A DNA stretch of 64,000 nucleotides. Source: Sneathiella sp. GTDB lineage: Bacteria; Pseudomonadota; Alphaproteobacteria; Sneathiellales; Sneathiellaceae. The position numbers and the translations under genes are program-made. The stretch spans positions 1 to 64,000 of the forward strand of contig PAKP01000003.1 of the NCBI GenBank assembly GCA_002706985.1, read 5' to 3'. Below are positions 8,998 to 17,687 of this stretch, in pieces. The notes beneath the pieces are model-generated. The model was not told where the DNA came from, did no database searches, and saw nothing but the letters and a program-made list of their open reading frames with translations. Position 1 is the first letter of the stretch; each line of letters starts with the position of its first letter.

Positions 8998-9564
8998 CTA
9001 TGTTTTCAAATGCCGATAATAAAATCTTTTCGCCTTGGCCCGGTTGCCGCACATATCCATGGCGCACCATTGTCGGCGCCTGTTTTTGCTTTCATCCAGG
9101 AAGAGCCAGCCGCAATTATCTCCTGGACATATTTTGACCCGGCCAATCTCGGAAGGATTTGACAGCACGGCCGCTGCCGATATTTCTATCGCCTTGGTTA
9201 GCGAAGTTTCCGGACCGTATTGCAACGATCCTTTCGGGCCCTTTGCCAAAGAGACGGCACTGCTTGTCCGGAAATTGTTGTTGAATTCTGCAAGAAGCTT
9301 GGGTGTAGGTTGTTCAGCGTTTATCAGGGATACCAATATCTGTCGCAAATTCATTCTTAGTTGCAGGACCTTGTCCCGGAATGATCTGTGATCCGGAATG
9401 AGAATGCGATGAAGTTCGGCTGCCTCGCGCCAGGCGATGATATCATTTATATTATTCAGCTTATCCTCAATGACCGCGCCTTCTGCACTCCAGTTTGCCG
9501 TGTTCATAAAGTCCAGACACAGCCGACCGCCGACAAGACGAAATTGCGTACTCTCTTTCTTCAT
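8998..9564 (-). CDS. CGNR zinc-finger / ABATE-domain transcriptional regulator
   Basis: This 188-residue protein has an N-terminal ABATE-type domain beginning with GGRLCLDFMNTA and a C-terminal CGNR zinc finger: Cys146, Cys151, Cys167 and Cys172, with CGNR at 172-175 followed by a basic segment ending YRHLKT. Members of this family are predicted stress or metabolite-responsive DNA-binding proteins. It is transcribed divergently from azlC with 77 bases between starts, and a perfect dyad lies in that gap, so it probably regulates itself and azlCD. That link is inferred from position. Confidence 0.87.
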   Translation of the reverse strand: MKKESTQFRLVGGRLCLDFMNTANWSAEGAVIEDKLNNINDIIAWREAAELHRILIPDHRSFRDKVLQLRMNLRQILVSLINAEQPTPKLLAEFNNNFRTSSAVSLAKGPKGSLQYGPETSLTKAIEISAAAVLSNPSEIGRVKICPGDNCGWLFLDESKNRRRQWCAMDMCGNRAKAKRFYYRHLKT

Positions 9565-9574
9565 GCTTTATTAT

Positions 9575-9590
9575 AACCATTGTTATGGTT
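9575..9590. promoter_or_regulatory. Dyad in the CGNR/azlC divergent promoter
   Basis: AACCAT (9575-9580) and ATGGTT (9585-9590) form a perfect inverted repeat with a TGTT spacer, 11 bases from the CGNR gene start. A related half-site ATAACC occurs at 9616-9621 nearer azlC. It is a plausible operator for the CGNR protein; no binding data are implied. Confidence 0.4.
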
Positions 9591-9641
9591 GATCATCAAA
9601 GCTTACCTGTATAACATAACCTTTTCAACAGTTAGAATAAA

Positions 9642-10355
9642 ATGACGTCATATTCCGGCAACGAGATCAAGATTACAATTCAGGGTATATGGCGAGGGGT
9701 GCAAAAAATGTTCGCACTCTCACTTTTCATTATACCCTTCGGTATGGCCTTTGGTGTGGCCGCGATTGAAAGCGGCATGTCGGTTGTACAGGCCGTCACC
9801 ATGAGTATCCTGGTTTTCTCTGGTGCTGCGCAGTTTGCTTCGATGGATATGTGGTCGACATCGTCATATATCTCGTTACTGCTGGTGGTCTTGGCGGTAA
9901 GTGCCCGGCATACCTTGCTGGGAGCGGCGCTTTCTCCCTGGGTAAACAAGCTGAGTCGGTCCACACGGCTGTCGGCACTTTCGGTGCTAAGCGATGCAAA
10001 TTTCGCGGATTGTTTCAGTGCTTTCCGGGCAGGCGAACGTGACGTGGGTCGGCTTGTTGGTGGCGGCCTCATGCTGTGGGCGACATGGGTGGTCGGTACT
10101 GTTATTGGCGCGTTTGCCGGCGAAGCATTCGGAGATCTGGACCGTTTCGGAATTGATGTCCTGATGCCGTCGTATTTTGCTGTTCTGGTGCTCATACAGT
10201 GGCGCGTCGAGTGGGAGGGTATGAAAACCTACCTGCCCGCGATCGTGGCCTCCTTTGTTGCTGTTCTGGGGCTTTATCTGCTGCCGACCGGCTGGAATGT
10301 CGTTGTTGCCGCTTTGTCAGGCGGCCTGGTGGGAGGGCTGACCTATGGACGCTAG
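9642..10355 (+). CDS. azlC: AzlC family branched-chain amino acid exporter, large subunit
   Basis: A 237-residue integral membrane protein with the AzlC signature: IPFGMAFGVAAIESGMSVVQA near residue 30, then FSGAAQFA and the conserved SARHTLLGAAL. In the family AzlC pairs with small AzlD to export branched-chain or related amino acids; exact substrate unknown here. The last 11 bases overlap the start of azlD, indicating coupled translation. It is divergent from a CGNR regulator that probably controls it. An initial 25-residue hydrophilic segment precedes the first helix, slightly long but with no better start. Confidence 0.9.
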   Translation: MTSYSGNEIKITIQGIWRGVQKMFALSLFIIPFGMAFGVAAIESGMSVVQAVTMSILVFSGAAQFASMDMWSTSSYISLLLVVLAVSARHTLLGAALSPWVNKLSRSTRLSALSVLSDANFADCFSAFRAGERDVGRLVGGGLMLWATWVVGTVIGAFAGEAFGDLDRFGIDVLMPSYFAVLVLIQWRVEWEGMKTYLPAIVASFVAVLGLYLLPTGWNVVVAALSGGLVGGLTYGR

Positions 10356-10647
10356 TCTGTATGGTTATTTGATGATCGTTTTGATGGGGGCGGTCGTTTA
10401 CTTCACGCGGGTTGCAGGGTCTGAGTTGATGAGCCTGTTTGAAATGACTCCGCGTCTCGAGGCTGTTCTGAAATCGATGGCATCCTCTGTGCTGGTTGCG
10501 ATTGTTGTGTCGGAATGTGCCAAAGGAAGCTTTCGCACCGTTGTCTCGGTCGCGGTGGCAATGATTGTTATGTTTCTTCTGAAGCGATCCCTGATCGCGA
10601 TTTCCGCAGGGGTCATCTGCGCTGCGCTGTTTAGTAACTTTCAATAG
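10345..10647 (+). CDS. azlD: AzlD family small exporter subunit
   Basis: 100 residues, four hydrophobic segments, with the AzlD pattern of a conserved TRVAG near residue 20 and a Pro/Arg-containing short loop (EMTPRLEAVLKSMASSVLVA). It overlaps azlC by 11 bases and has GGGAGGG upstream of the ATG inside azlC. It is the expected partner subunit for amino acid export in the inner membrane. The gene converges on cynS with a 79-base gap where I see only a weak long-range inverted repeat. Confidence 0.88.
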   Translation: MDASLYGYLMIVLMGAVVYFTRVAGSELMSLFEMTPRLEAVLKSMASSVLVAIVVSECAKGSFRTVVSVAVAMIVMFLLKRSLIAISAGVICAALFSNFQ

Positions 10648-10726
10648 GCATTAAAGGGTGCGGGTTGGTGAGCAGAAGATATCGCCATCGACCACCTTCA
10701 AACTATCAACCCGCCAGCGCCCAATG

Positions 10727-11167
10727 TTACCATTGATTATAGGACAAGAACTTTCCTGACATCTTGATCTCAATCCGGTCTCCCTTTTCATACGGTACCT
10801 TCTCGACAGTCATATCGAAGTCAATGGCGCTCATGATTCCGTCGCCGCCCTTTTCCTGGATGAGCTCCTTTATGGTATCGCCATATACGCCGACAATCTC
10901 ATATAGACGATAAATACAGGGATCTGTCGGGATGGTCTGCGGGAACATTTTTGTTGGATACTCCGCGAGGATCACCGCGACGTCCTGTGGAAGGCCCAGC
11001 GTTTTTACGAGCAAATCTGCTTTGTCTCTCGGAAACGAGTTCATTCCGAAGCAGGCAGACGTCGTAAACACCTCCGACATGCCAATTGAGTCCGCAATGC
11101 CTGCCCAGGTCAATCCGGCATTACGTTTCTTTTCCAGAATCATTTCGGTAACGTCTGCTTTATTCAC
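10727..11167 (-). CDS. cynS: Cyanase (cyanate hydratase)
   Basis: The 146-residue product converts cyanate plus bicarbonate to ammonia and CO2 (via carbamate). The N-terminal helical domain is followed by the conserved catalytic domain IPTDPCIYRLYEIVGVYG and EKGGDGIMSAIDF. The three catalytic residues map to Arg87, Glu90 and Ser113, equivalent to Arg96, Glu99 and Ser122 of the E. coli enzyme. It starts at GTG with AAAGGA upstream. It is the last gene of a minus-strand operon behind a three-gene ABC transporter, so imported cyanate is most likely its substrate. Cytoplasmic; the family forms a decamer. Confidence 0.95.
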   Translation of the reverse strand: MNKADVTEMILEKKRNAGLTWAGIADSIGMSEVFTTSACFGMNSFPRDKADLLVKTLGLPQDVAVILAEYPTKMFPQTIPTDPCIYRLYEIVGVYGDTIKELIQEKGGDGIMSAIDFDMTVEKVPYEKGDRIEIKMSGKFLSYNQW

Positions 11168-11202
11168 GCTTTTTTCCTTTCAGTAATTCAGTAATAATGA
11201 GG

Positions 11203-12135
11203 CTATCCTTTGATCTTCATCAGATTGGGAGGAACGATCGACTCCGTCTCGGATGAAGAGGGGGTGTTGAGTGCGGGCCGGACAACTTTCGGCTTTTGCG
11301 GGCCGTTGTTTGTTTCCTCTGACGCATCTGATCCTCTTGCTAAATCCTTCGATCGTTTTGCGAGAAACTCGACCAAATGGTTCCGGATTTTGTAGTAGCC
11401 GTCATGATGAATGATATCTGCGCGGCTTCTCGGGCGAGGAATGTCGATTGCCACGCTCTCAGCAACCTGCGCGAACGGACCATTTGTCATCAGAAGAACG
11501 CGATCCGCCAGCAATATGGCTTCATCCACATCATGGGTAATCATGAAGACCGTTTGATCGGATCCGGACCAGATGCGGATAAGCTCATCCTGAATGGTTC
11601 CCCGGGTGAGGGCATCGAGAGCGCCGAAAGGTTCGTCCAGCAGGAGCAGCTTTGGCTGAATGGCAAAAGCGCGAGCAATGGAAACACGCTGGCGCATGCC
11701 TCCGGAAAGCTGGGAGGGCTTGCGATGCTCCGCCCCGTTTACCAGGCCGACAAGCTCGAGATAATGATAGGAATGCTCCCGCACTTTCTCTTTCGACCAT
11801 TCCGGATACCGCGCCTTGACGCCGAAGATGACGTTTTTCAAAGCGGAGAGCCAGGGGAGCAGAGAGTAGTTCTGAAAAACGACACCGCGATCCAGGCTCG
11901 GTCCCGATAGCTCTTTGCCATCCATCGTGACGCCGCCGCTGGTCGGGGAGTCGAGTCCTGACAGGACATTCATGATTGTCGATTTGCCGCAACCGGAATG
12001 ACCGATGATGCAGACGAACTCTCCTTTATCGATATCGAAATTGATATCTTCAAATACGGTCAGGGGAGCCCCACCATCCGGGGAAGGATAACGCTTTGTC
12101 AGCGAGTCTACTTCAAGAAAAGGTTTGTCAGTCAT
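11203..12135 (-). CDS. ABC transporter ATP-binding protein (nitrate/cyanate/taurine type)
   Basis: The 310-residue ATPase has Walker A GHSGCGKST at residues 45-53, the signature LSGGMRQR near 143, Walker B LLLLDEPFG and the H-loop MITHDVDEAI. These place it in the NrtD/CynD/TauB group. A C-terminal extension of about 45 residues, Ser/Pro-rich, is not part of the ATPase fold and its role is unknown. ATG at 12135 has GGAGCAATC upstream. It lies between the permease and cynS in one operon, so it should energise cyanate (or cyanate and nitrate) import. Confidence 0.9.
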   Translation of the reverse strand: MTDKPFLEVDSLTKRYPSPDGGAPLTVFEDINFDIDKGEFVCIIGHSGCGKSTIMNVLSGLDSPTSGGVTMDGKELSGPSLDRGVVFQNYSLLPWLSALKNVIFGVKARYPEWSKEKVREHSYHYLELVGLVNGAEHRKPSQLSGGMRQRVSIARAFAIQPKLLLLDEPFGALDALTRGTIQDELIRIWSGSDQTVFMITHDVDEAILLADRVLLMTNGPFAQVAESVAIDIPRPRSRADIIHHDGYYKIRNHLVEFLAKRSKDLARGSDASEETNNGPQKPKVVRPALNTPSSSETESIVPPNLMKIKG

Positions 12136-12143
12136 GATTGCTC

Positions 12144-12974
12144 CTATTCCTGATACTGGACGGAGCGCTGAACCCAGGCGAAAGCGGCGTCAAGAAGCAT
12201 GCCGACGACTCCGATAACAAGGATTGAGAAAATTACGCTCGTCAGGTCGAGGTTGTTCCATTCGTTCCAGACGTAATATCCGATGCCTGTGCCGCCAACG
12301 AGCATTTCAGCGGCGACAATGACCAGCCAGGCAATGCCAATTGAGATGCGCATTCCCGTCAAAATGGTCGGAGCAGCCGCGGGTAGGATGACGATGAGGG
12401 CCGTTCGCAAGGAGTCAAGCTCATGGGTTCGGGCTACATTGACCCAGTCTTTCCTGACGCCGGCGACACCGAAGGCCGTGTTGATCAGCATGGGCCATAT
12501 GGAACAGATGAAGATCACAAAGATAGCCGAGGCTTGGCTATCCTTGATAATGAAGAGGGCAAGAGGCATCCAGGCCAGAGGAGAAATGGGACGTAGAACC
12601 TGGATAAAGGGATCGAATGCTTTGTAAGCGAGCGGTGACATGCCAATCAGAAAGCCGACCGGGATGGCAATAAGGGCGGCCATGAAATAGCCGCTGAGGA
12701 CGCGAAACAGGGAATATCCAATCTGGATGCCGATACCCTTGTCGTTGGGGCCATTGTCATAGATAGGGTTCGAGAGTTCTTCCCACGCCCTGACTATGAT
12801 CGCTGAAGGGGGCGGTACGCGCGCCTTCTGATCGGCGGCGCCGACGAGCTTCTCATACTCGGTAAGTTCGCCAGCGGATTTAACCGCTGGTGTTGCAAGT
12901 TCCCATACTCCCAGACCAAAAATCAGAATGATAATTGATAGGAACAATGCCTTGAGGTTAAGTGACGTGAACAT
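12144..12974 (-). CDS. ABC transporter permease (cyanate/nitrate type)
   Basis: A 276-residue inner-membrane permease with about six helices and a BPD_transp_1 domain. The EAA-like loop that contacts the ATPase is present around residue 210 (LTGMRISIGIAWLVIVAAEM), and the AFDPFIQVLRPISPLAWMPLALF block is typical of NrtB/CynB/SsuC. A periplasmic loop of about 60 residues follows the first helix. The start lies three bases after the binding-protein stop, so the genes are one transcript. Function follows from operon context with cyanase. Confidence 0.9.
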   Translation of the reverse strand: MFTSLNLKALFLSIIILIFGLGVWELATPAVKSAGELTEYEKLVGAADQKARVPPPSAIIVRAWEELSNPIYDNGPNDKGIGIQIGYSLFRVLSGYFMAALIAIPVGFLIGMSPLAYKAFDPFIQVLRPISPLAWMPLALFIIKDSQASAIFVIFICSIWPMLINTAFGVAGVRKDWVNVARTHELDSLRTALIVILPAAAPTILTGMRISIGIAWLVIVAAEMLVGGTGIGYYVWNEWNNLDLTSVIFSILVIGVVGMLLDAAFAWVQRSVQYQE

Positions 12975-12977
12975 GTA

Positions 12978-14372
12978 TCACGCCTTCTTGATTGCGAAAC
13001 TGTCGACATAGGCTTCCGGCTCGGCCGGATCAAAGGTCTTGCCCATTATCGTGTAGCTTTTATAGGTTTCCGTAGGTGGGGTCAGGCCAAGGTCGGTCAT
13101 GATCTTGGCGCAATCTCCGGCAAGGTAGACCTGCTCGGCTACGCCCTTGTAGTCGACATCACCTTCAATGTAGCCCCAGCGCTTCATCTGGGTCAGGATC
13201 CAGACGCCCATTGAATGCCAGGGGAAAGGGTCAAAGTCGATGCGGTCTGGAACATCTTTGATATTGCCCAAACCATCAGCATAGCGCCCGGTCAGAACCT
13301 GCTCAATTACGGGGACGGGCTGATTAAGATAATTTGTCGGTGCGATGGCGGCAGAGATTTCCTTCCTGTTCTCACTCTTGTGTGCATATTGGGTTGCGTC
13401 CACCAGTGCTTTCAACAGTGCGCCATATGTGTTGGGCATCGTGGTCGCAAATTCCTGACTGCAGGCAAATGCGCAGCAGGGGTGTCCGTCCCATATCTCT
13501 TTCGTCAGTTTATGGATGAAGCCGATTTTCTCCCAGACAGCCCGCTGGTTAAACGGATCGGGAGAGAGATAACCATCGAGGTTACCGGCACGCAGGTTTG
13601 CAACCATTTCCGGCGGTGGGACGACACGAATCTGAATATCCTGATCGGGGTCCAGTCCGGCTTCCGCCACATAATACCGAAGTAGAAAGTTGTGCATGGA
13701 ATATTCAAAGGGAACGCCAAATTTGAAGCCTTTCCACATTTTTGGATCGTTCTTATCCAGATGATCGTTGTGCAGGACAATGGCCTGCCCGTTGATATTT
13801 TCAACGGCGGGCATCAGGAATGGCGTTGCGGTAGAGCCGGCGCCCATCGTAATTGCGAGAGGCATCGGGGTGAGCATATGCGCGGCGTCATACTCCTTGT
13901 TGAGAGACTTATCGCGCGCGACGGCCCAGCCTGCGGTTTTAATGACATCTACATCGAGGCCGTACTTCTCATAGAACCCCAGCGGTTTTGCCATGATGAT
14001 CGGCGTCGCACAGGTAATTGGAACGAAGCCCACGTTCAGCTTCGATTTTTCCGGTGTTCCAAGATTGTCCATGATAGCGGCCTTAGCCTTATCCATAGGG
14101 AAGACGGATGCGACGGCGGCCGCGAGTGTTGTGCCGCCCAGCATCTTTGCAAAGGATCGGCGCGACAATTCGTTGTTTCCAAATACGGATCGGACAACGG
14201 CGCTTTCAACGACTCTTTCCATCAACTCGTCGCTGGATTGAAAACCTTCTGCTTTAACATGGGATTCAAGATTGTTACCGGGTTTGCCCCAGCATTCATG
14301 ACACCCACAGTTCGTGCCATGCCGCAGGTCCGCGTCTCCGTCGTATGGATTGCCTAGACTTTTTGATGCCAT
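12978..14372 (-). CDS. ABC transporter substrate-binding protein (NrtA/CmpA/CynA family), Tat signal after a Cys-rich leader
   Basis: At 464 residues it is the size of the CmpA/NrtA group of nitrate/bicarbonate/cyanate receptors. A twin-arginine motif LSRRSFAKMLGG lies at residues 69-80, followed by a hydrophobic stretch. Unusually far before it, residues 18-28 read HGTNCGCHECW with Cys22, Cys24 and Cys27. The leader may be cytoplasmic and removed on export, or may bind a metal. Mature part contains NVGFVPITCATPIIMA and the DPDQDIQIRVVPPPEMV segment seen in this family. First gene of the operon; a sigma-54 promoter lies 65-79 bases upstream. Cyanate is the inferred ligand from cynS. Confidence 0.9.
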   Translation of the reverse strand: MASKSLGNPYDGDADLRHGTNCGCHECWGKPGNNLESHVKAEGFQSSDELMERVVESAVVRSVFGNNELSRRSFAKMLGGTTLAAAVASVFPMDKAKAAIMDNLGTPEKSKLNVGFVPITCATPIIMAKPLGFYEKYGLDVDVIKTAGWAVARDKSLNKEYDAAHMLTPMPLAITMGAGSTATPFLMPAVENINGQAIVLHNDHLDKNDPKMWKGFKFGVPFEYSMHNFLLRYYVAEAGLDPDQDIQIRVVPPPEMVANLRAGNLDGYLSPDPFNQRAVWEKIGFIHKLTKEIWDGHPCCAFACSQEFATTMPNTYGALLKALVDATQYAHKSENRKEISAAIAPTNYLNQPVPVIEQVLTGRYADGLGNIKDVPDRIDFDPFPWHSMGVWILTQMKRWGYIEGDVDYKGVAEQVYLAGDCAKIMTDLGLTPPTETYKSYTIMGKTFDPAEPEAYVDSFAIKKA

Positions 14373-14436
14373 CTAAATTTCTCCTTCGTGTTTGTTCAGA
14401 AGTCGTTCATTGCTCAGTAAACATGGAAAACACATC

Positions 14437-14451
14437 GCAAAGGGCGTGCCA
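14437..14451 (-). promoter_or_regulatory. Sigma-54 promoter for the cyanate operon
   Basis: Read on the minus strand the sequence is TGGCACGCCCTTTGC, matching the sigma-54 consensus TGGCACG-N4-TTGC at every specified position, with the invariant GG and GC correctly spaced. It points toward the binding-protein gene at 14372, giving a leader of about 50 bases. A sigma-54 activator gene is divergent from it. Confidence 0.9.
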
Positions 14452-14532
14452 GAACAGAGGGAAAATTTTTTCCAATCATTTCAATGGATTATGATTTATA
14501 TGAAATTAAATTGACTTACGGAGATTCATAAA

Positions 14533-14570
14533 TTACGATTTTACATAATTTAATTTACGATTTATCGTAA
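14533..14570. promoter_or_regulatory. Candidate enhancer (UAS) for the sigma-54 activator
   Basis: A perfect palindrome TTACGATTTATCGTAA occupies 14555-14570, and a direct repeat of its half TTACGA occurs 22 bases away at 14533-14538, with a near copy TTACGG at 14516-14521. The sites lie roughly 80-130 bases upstream of the sigma-54 promoter, the normal range for enhancer-binding proteins. The palindrome also abuts the activator's own ribosome-binding site, which would allow autoregulation. Confidence 0.6.
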
Positions 14571-14581
14571 GGGAGCATGCC

Positions 14582-16570
14582 GTGAACGATTTCGCAAAAT
14601 CGAAAAGTCAGACGGGTATGAGACGGGGGCATTCCAGCGCCTCGGATGAGTTGAATCGTCCGCTGCTGTCGGAAGATGAATGGTACCTTTCAAATGCGAT
14701 TTTACGGCAGGCATTTGACAAGCATCCCGAACCGGGACTGATTTTTGATCCATTCTCCGGGATCATATTTCGCGCAAACAAAGCGGCGCTGGAATTCTTC
14801 AAAGTTGCGGAGAACGATATCCTTGGGCGGACCATTGGCCAGCTTTATTCCGACGAGAGAGGGCATTTGCATGTATTTACCGAAGAGGCGCTTGATCGCG
14901 GACATGCCTGGACGCGGGAGTTGACGCTCCAGCGGCCGGATGGAAAGCCCATGCGACTTGAACATGCTGCGGTTTCGGTTTCATTGCAGGGGAAAACCCG
15001 GATTGTCCTGACGATTACGGATCTGAGCAGCTTTGAACGGCGCTCAGTCGATGACGAGGCCAACACATATCACCGCAACGGTCTTGAAGAATGGAGAAAA
15101 GCCGAAAGGTATTTTCGTGAAATTGAGCGGGAAAACAGATTGATCCTCGCGGCGGCCGGCGAGGGTATTTACGGTGTGAATGCGGATGGTATAACGACCT
15201 TTCTGAACCCCGCAGCCGAAAAAATGCTTGGCTATAGCGCGAGCGAACTTGTCGGAAAGGACATGCATTCAGTCATTCATCATCATAAAGCAGATGGTTC
15301 GCGCTATGATGAAATGGACTGCCCGATCTATAACGCATTTCGTAAAGGGACGCTGCACACGGTGGATGACGAGGTTTTCTGGTGTAAGGGGAATACGAGT
15401 ATCCGGGTTGAGTATACGTCAACACCGATTGTGGATGGCGGGTCTGTTGTCGGGGCTGTGATCGTCTTTCGGGATATTACCCAGCGAAAGCGGCATGAAA
15501 AACAGCTGAAGTCTGCACTCGAAGAAAACGCCCGGTTGCGAGAGCGGCTAGAAATGGAGAACGCCTATCTGCAGGAGGAAATCCGGAGCCATATTAATCA
15601 TTACAATATATTGGGCAATTCCCAGGCAATTGAGAATATACTGAAGCAAATCGAGCTGGTGGCGCCGACAGATGCCAATGTTCTTATCACCGGGGAAAGC
15701 GGTACGGGAAAAGAGCTTGTGGCCCGGGCCATACATCAGGCATCCGAACGTCGTGATCGTCCGCTTATTCGTGTTAACTGCGCGGCTATTCCGCGGGAGC
15801 TTTTCGAAAGTGAATTTTTTGGCCATGTCAGAGGTGCCTTTACCGGCGCCCTGCGCGACCGCATCGGTCGATTTGAACTGGCGAACGGCGGGACGATTTT
15901 CCTTGATGAGGTTGGCGAAATTCCGCTGGACCTGCAATCCAAGCTTCTTCGCGTGCTGCAGGATCAGCATTTTGAAAGGGTTGGCGAGGAGAAAACCCGG
16001 GAAGTCGATGTGCGTGTTATCGCCGCGACAAACCGCGACCTGAAAAAAGAGGCAAACGCAAAGCGCTTCCGCGAAGATCTTTATTTCCGACTGAACGTTT
16101 TTCCGATTGAATGTCTGGCATTGCGGGACCGCCCCTCCGATATACCGATACTTGCCGATCACTTTCTCGAAACTGTCTGCAGCCGCCTGAACATAAAGAA
16201 GCCGCTATTGACCAAGTCCAATATCAAGGTGTTGCTTTCCTATGACTGGCCGGGGAATGCGCGGGAGCTGCAGAATGTCATTGAGCGCTCCGCCATTCTG
16301 TCGCGGGAGGGTAAGTTAAGCTTTAACTTGCCGGCAGGTGAAGGTATTTCTCTGATGCCGGCTGCCAAAGTGGCGGCGAAAGAGTCGGCTGAGCAGAACG
16401 TTATATTAACGGCGGCGGAGATGGCGGCGCTGGAGGAGGAGAATATAAGGCGCGCGCTGGAAACCGCTGGAGGCCGAGTATCAGGCCCGGACGGCGCCGC
16501 AGCCCTTCTTGAAATGAAAGCGACCACTCTTTATTCCCGGTTAAAAAAGATCGGTGAGGTAGCGAAATAA
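14582..16570 (+). CDS. Sigma-54-dependent activator with two PAS domains
   Basis: The 662-residue protein has a PAS domain at about 40-150, a second at about 180-300, a coiled-coil linker, then an AAA+ domain with Walker A GESGTGKE near 370, the sigma-54 contact loop GAFTGA near 418, and Walker B IFLDEVGE. It ends in a Fis-type helix-turn-helix, [13 protein letters not shown] then [18 protein letters not shown], resembling FhlA. GTG start with AAGGGA upstream. It is divergent from the cyanate operon, whose promoter matches the sigma-54 consensus, so it is very probably its activator. The PAS signal is unknown; cyanate itself or redox/energy state are possibilities. Confidence 0.93.
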   Translation: MNDFAKSKSQTGMRRGHSSASDELNRPLLSEDEWYLSNAILRQAFDKHPEPGLIFDPFSGIIFRANKAALEFFKVAENDILGRTIGQLYSDERGHLHVFTEEALDRGHAWTRELTLQRPDGKPMRLEHAAVSVSLQGKTRIVLTITDLSSFERRSVDDEANTYHRNGLEEWRKAERYFREIERENRLILAAAGEGIYGVNADGITTFLNPAAEKMLGYSASELVGKDMHSVIHHHKADGSRYDEMDCPIYNAFRKGTLHTVDDEVFWCKGNTSIRVEYTSTPIVDGGSVVGAVIVFRDITQRKRHEKQLKSALEENARLRERLEMENAYLQEEIRSHINHYNILGNSQAIENILKQIELVAPTDANVLITGESGTGKELVARAIHQASERRDRPLIRVNCAAIPRELFESEFFGHVRGAFTGALRDRIGRFELANGGTIFLDEVGEIPLDLQSKLLRVLQDQHFERVGEEKTREVDVRVIAATNRDLKKEANAKRFREDLYFRLNVFPIECLALRDRPSDIPILADHFLETVCSRLNIKKPLLTKSNIKVLLSYDWPGNARELQNVIERSAILSREGKLSFNLPAGEGISLMPAAKVAAKESAEQNVILTAAEMAALEEENIRRALETAGGRVSGPDGAAALLEMKATTLYSRLKKIGEVAK

Positions 16571-16727
16571 CTCGTTATGTCTGTTCGAATTGGATCTAGT
16601 AGTATTAACGGTCCGATATCAAATTGACCCGGTTGAGTTTTTCCGATTACCCTGTATACCCTATGCCTTGAGGTAAGTTCACCGAAAGCGTGAGAAACTA
16701 AGCTGTTATTCGGCCGGAATAGTTCCT

Positions 16728-17687
16728 GTGAAAAAGATACGAAATACAACGCCCATGAAACTCTCAATTGTATCCACTTTGTACCGATCAGCTGCCAACA
16801 TCTCTGAGTTCCATGAGCGTGCCAGCAAGGCCGCCAGTGAATTGGTAGGGCAGGACTATGAAATAGTGCTGGTGAATGATGGCTCCCCGGACAATAGCCT
16901 TGAGCTTGCCATTGAGATCGCGGATAAGGATGATCATGTCCTGATTGTCGATTTGTCTCGAAACTTTGGTCATCATCAAGCAATGATGGCGGGGCTCGCT
17001 CACTCCAGGGGAGAGCATGTTTTCCTGATTGATTCCGATCTGGAAGAAGACCCCGCATGGCTTGATGCTTTTGCACAGCAAATGACTGAGAAAAATTGCG
17101 ATGTTGTCTATGGAGTGCAAAGACGACGTAAGGGGGGGTGGTTTGAAAGATGGTCGGGGAATTTATATTATCGCATCTTCAAACTGCTGGTGGATATTGA
17201 CCATCCAACGAACATAACGACGGTCAGGCTAATGACACGACGATATGTCGATGCACTTCTGACTCATAAAGAGCGGGCAATCGTTATTTCCGGTCTATGG
17301 GTGTTGACAGGATTTGATCAATCTCCACAACTGGTGACAAAAAAGTCCAGCAGCCCGACAACATACAGTTTGCTTCATAAATTATCGCATGCTGTGAACG
17401 TGATTACGTCATTCAGCAGCAGGCCTCTGATTTTCATCTTCTTTACGGGGGTGATTATCTTCCTGCTGTCGATGGCTTACGTCGCGTTTATTGTGCTCAA
17501 TCGAGTATTGTTTATGACACCTCTTGAGGGGTGGTCATCTGTCATGGCATCAATTTGGTTGTTGGGCGGGATAATAATTTCCTTTATAGGAATAATCGGA
17601 ATCTATCTATCAAAGATATTTATTGAAACGAAAGAACGTCCGAACGTCATTATCAGGGGCCTTTATGGGAAATACGGCAGAAATTGA
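16728..17687 (+). CDS. Family 2 glycosyltransferase, GtrB/dolichyl-phosphate-sugar synthase type
   Basis: A 319-residue GT-A enzyme with SIVSTLYRS at its start, VNDGSPDNS near residue 50, the DSDLEEDP metal-binding block near 105, and two C-terminal membrane helices ending in the family's FIETKERPNVIIRGLYG. This architecture is that of GtrB/ArnC-like enzymes which attach a sugar to undecaprenyl phosphate at the cytoplasmic face. The frame opens at GTG 16728; ATG 16755 (residue 10) is an equally good start. It heads a dense ten-gene run that ends in a GtrA-like flippase, its classical partner. Confidence 0.9.
   Translation: MKKIRNTTPMKLSIVSTLYRSAANISEFHERASKAASELVGQDYEIVLVNDGSPDNSLELAIEIADKDDHVLIVDLSRNFGHHQAMMAGLAHSRGEHVFLIDSDLEEDPAWLDAFAQQMTEKNCDVVYGVQRRRKGGWFERWSGNLYYRIFKLLVDIDHPTNITTVRLMTRRYVDALLTHKERAIVISGLWVLTGFDQSPQLVTKKSSSPTTYSLLHKLSHAVNVITSFSSRPLIFIFFTGVIIFLLSMAYVAFIVLNRVLFMTPLEGWSSVMASIWLLGGIIISFIGIIGIYLSKIFIETKERPNVIIRGLYGKYGRN

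Noticed and set aside
10655..10720. Long-range inverted repeat GCGGGTTG...CAACCCGC between azlD and cynS
   Set aside because: The loop is about 45 bases and there is no U-run, so it is a poor terminator candidate.
14480..14530. Possible IHF site between the sigma-54 promoter and the enhancer
   Set aside because: The region is AT-rich and suitable in position, but no stretch fits the IHF consensus well enough to claim.
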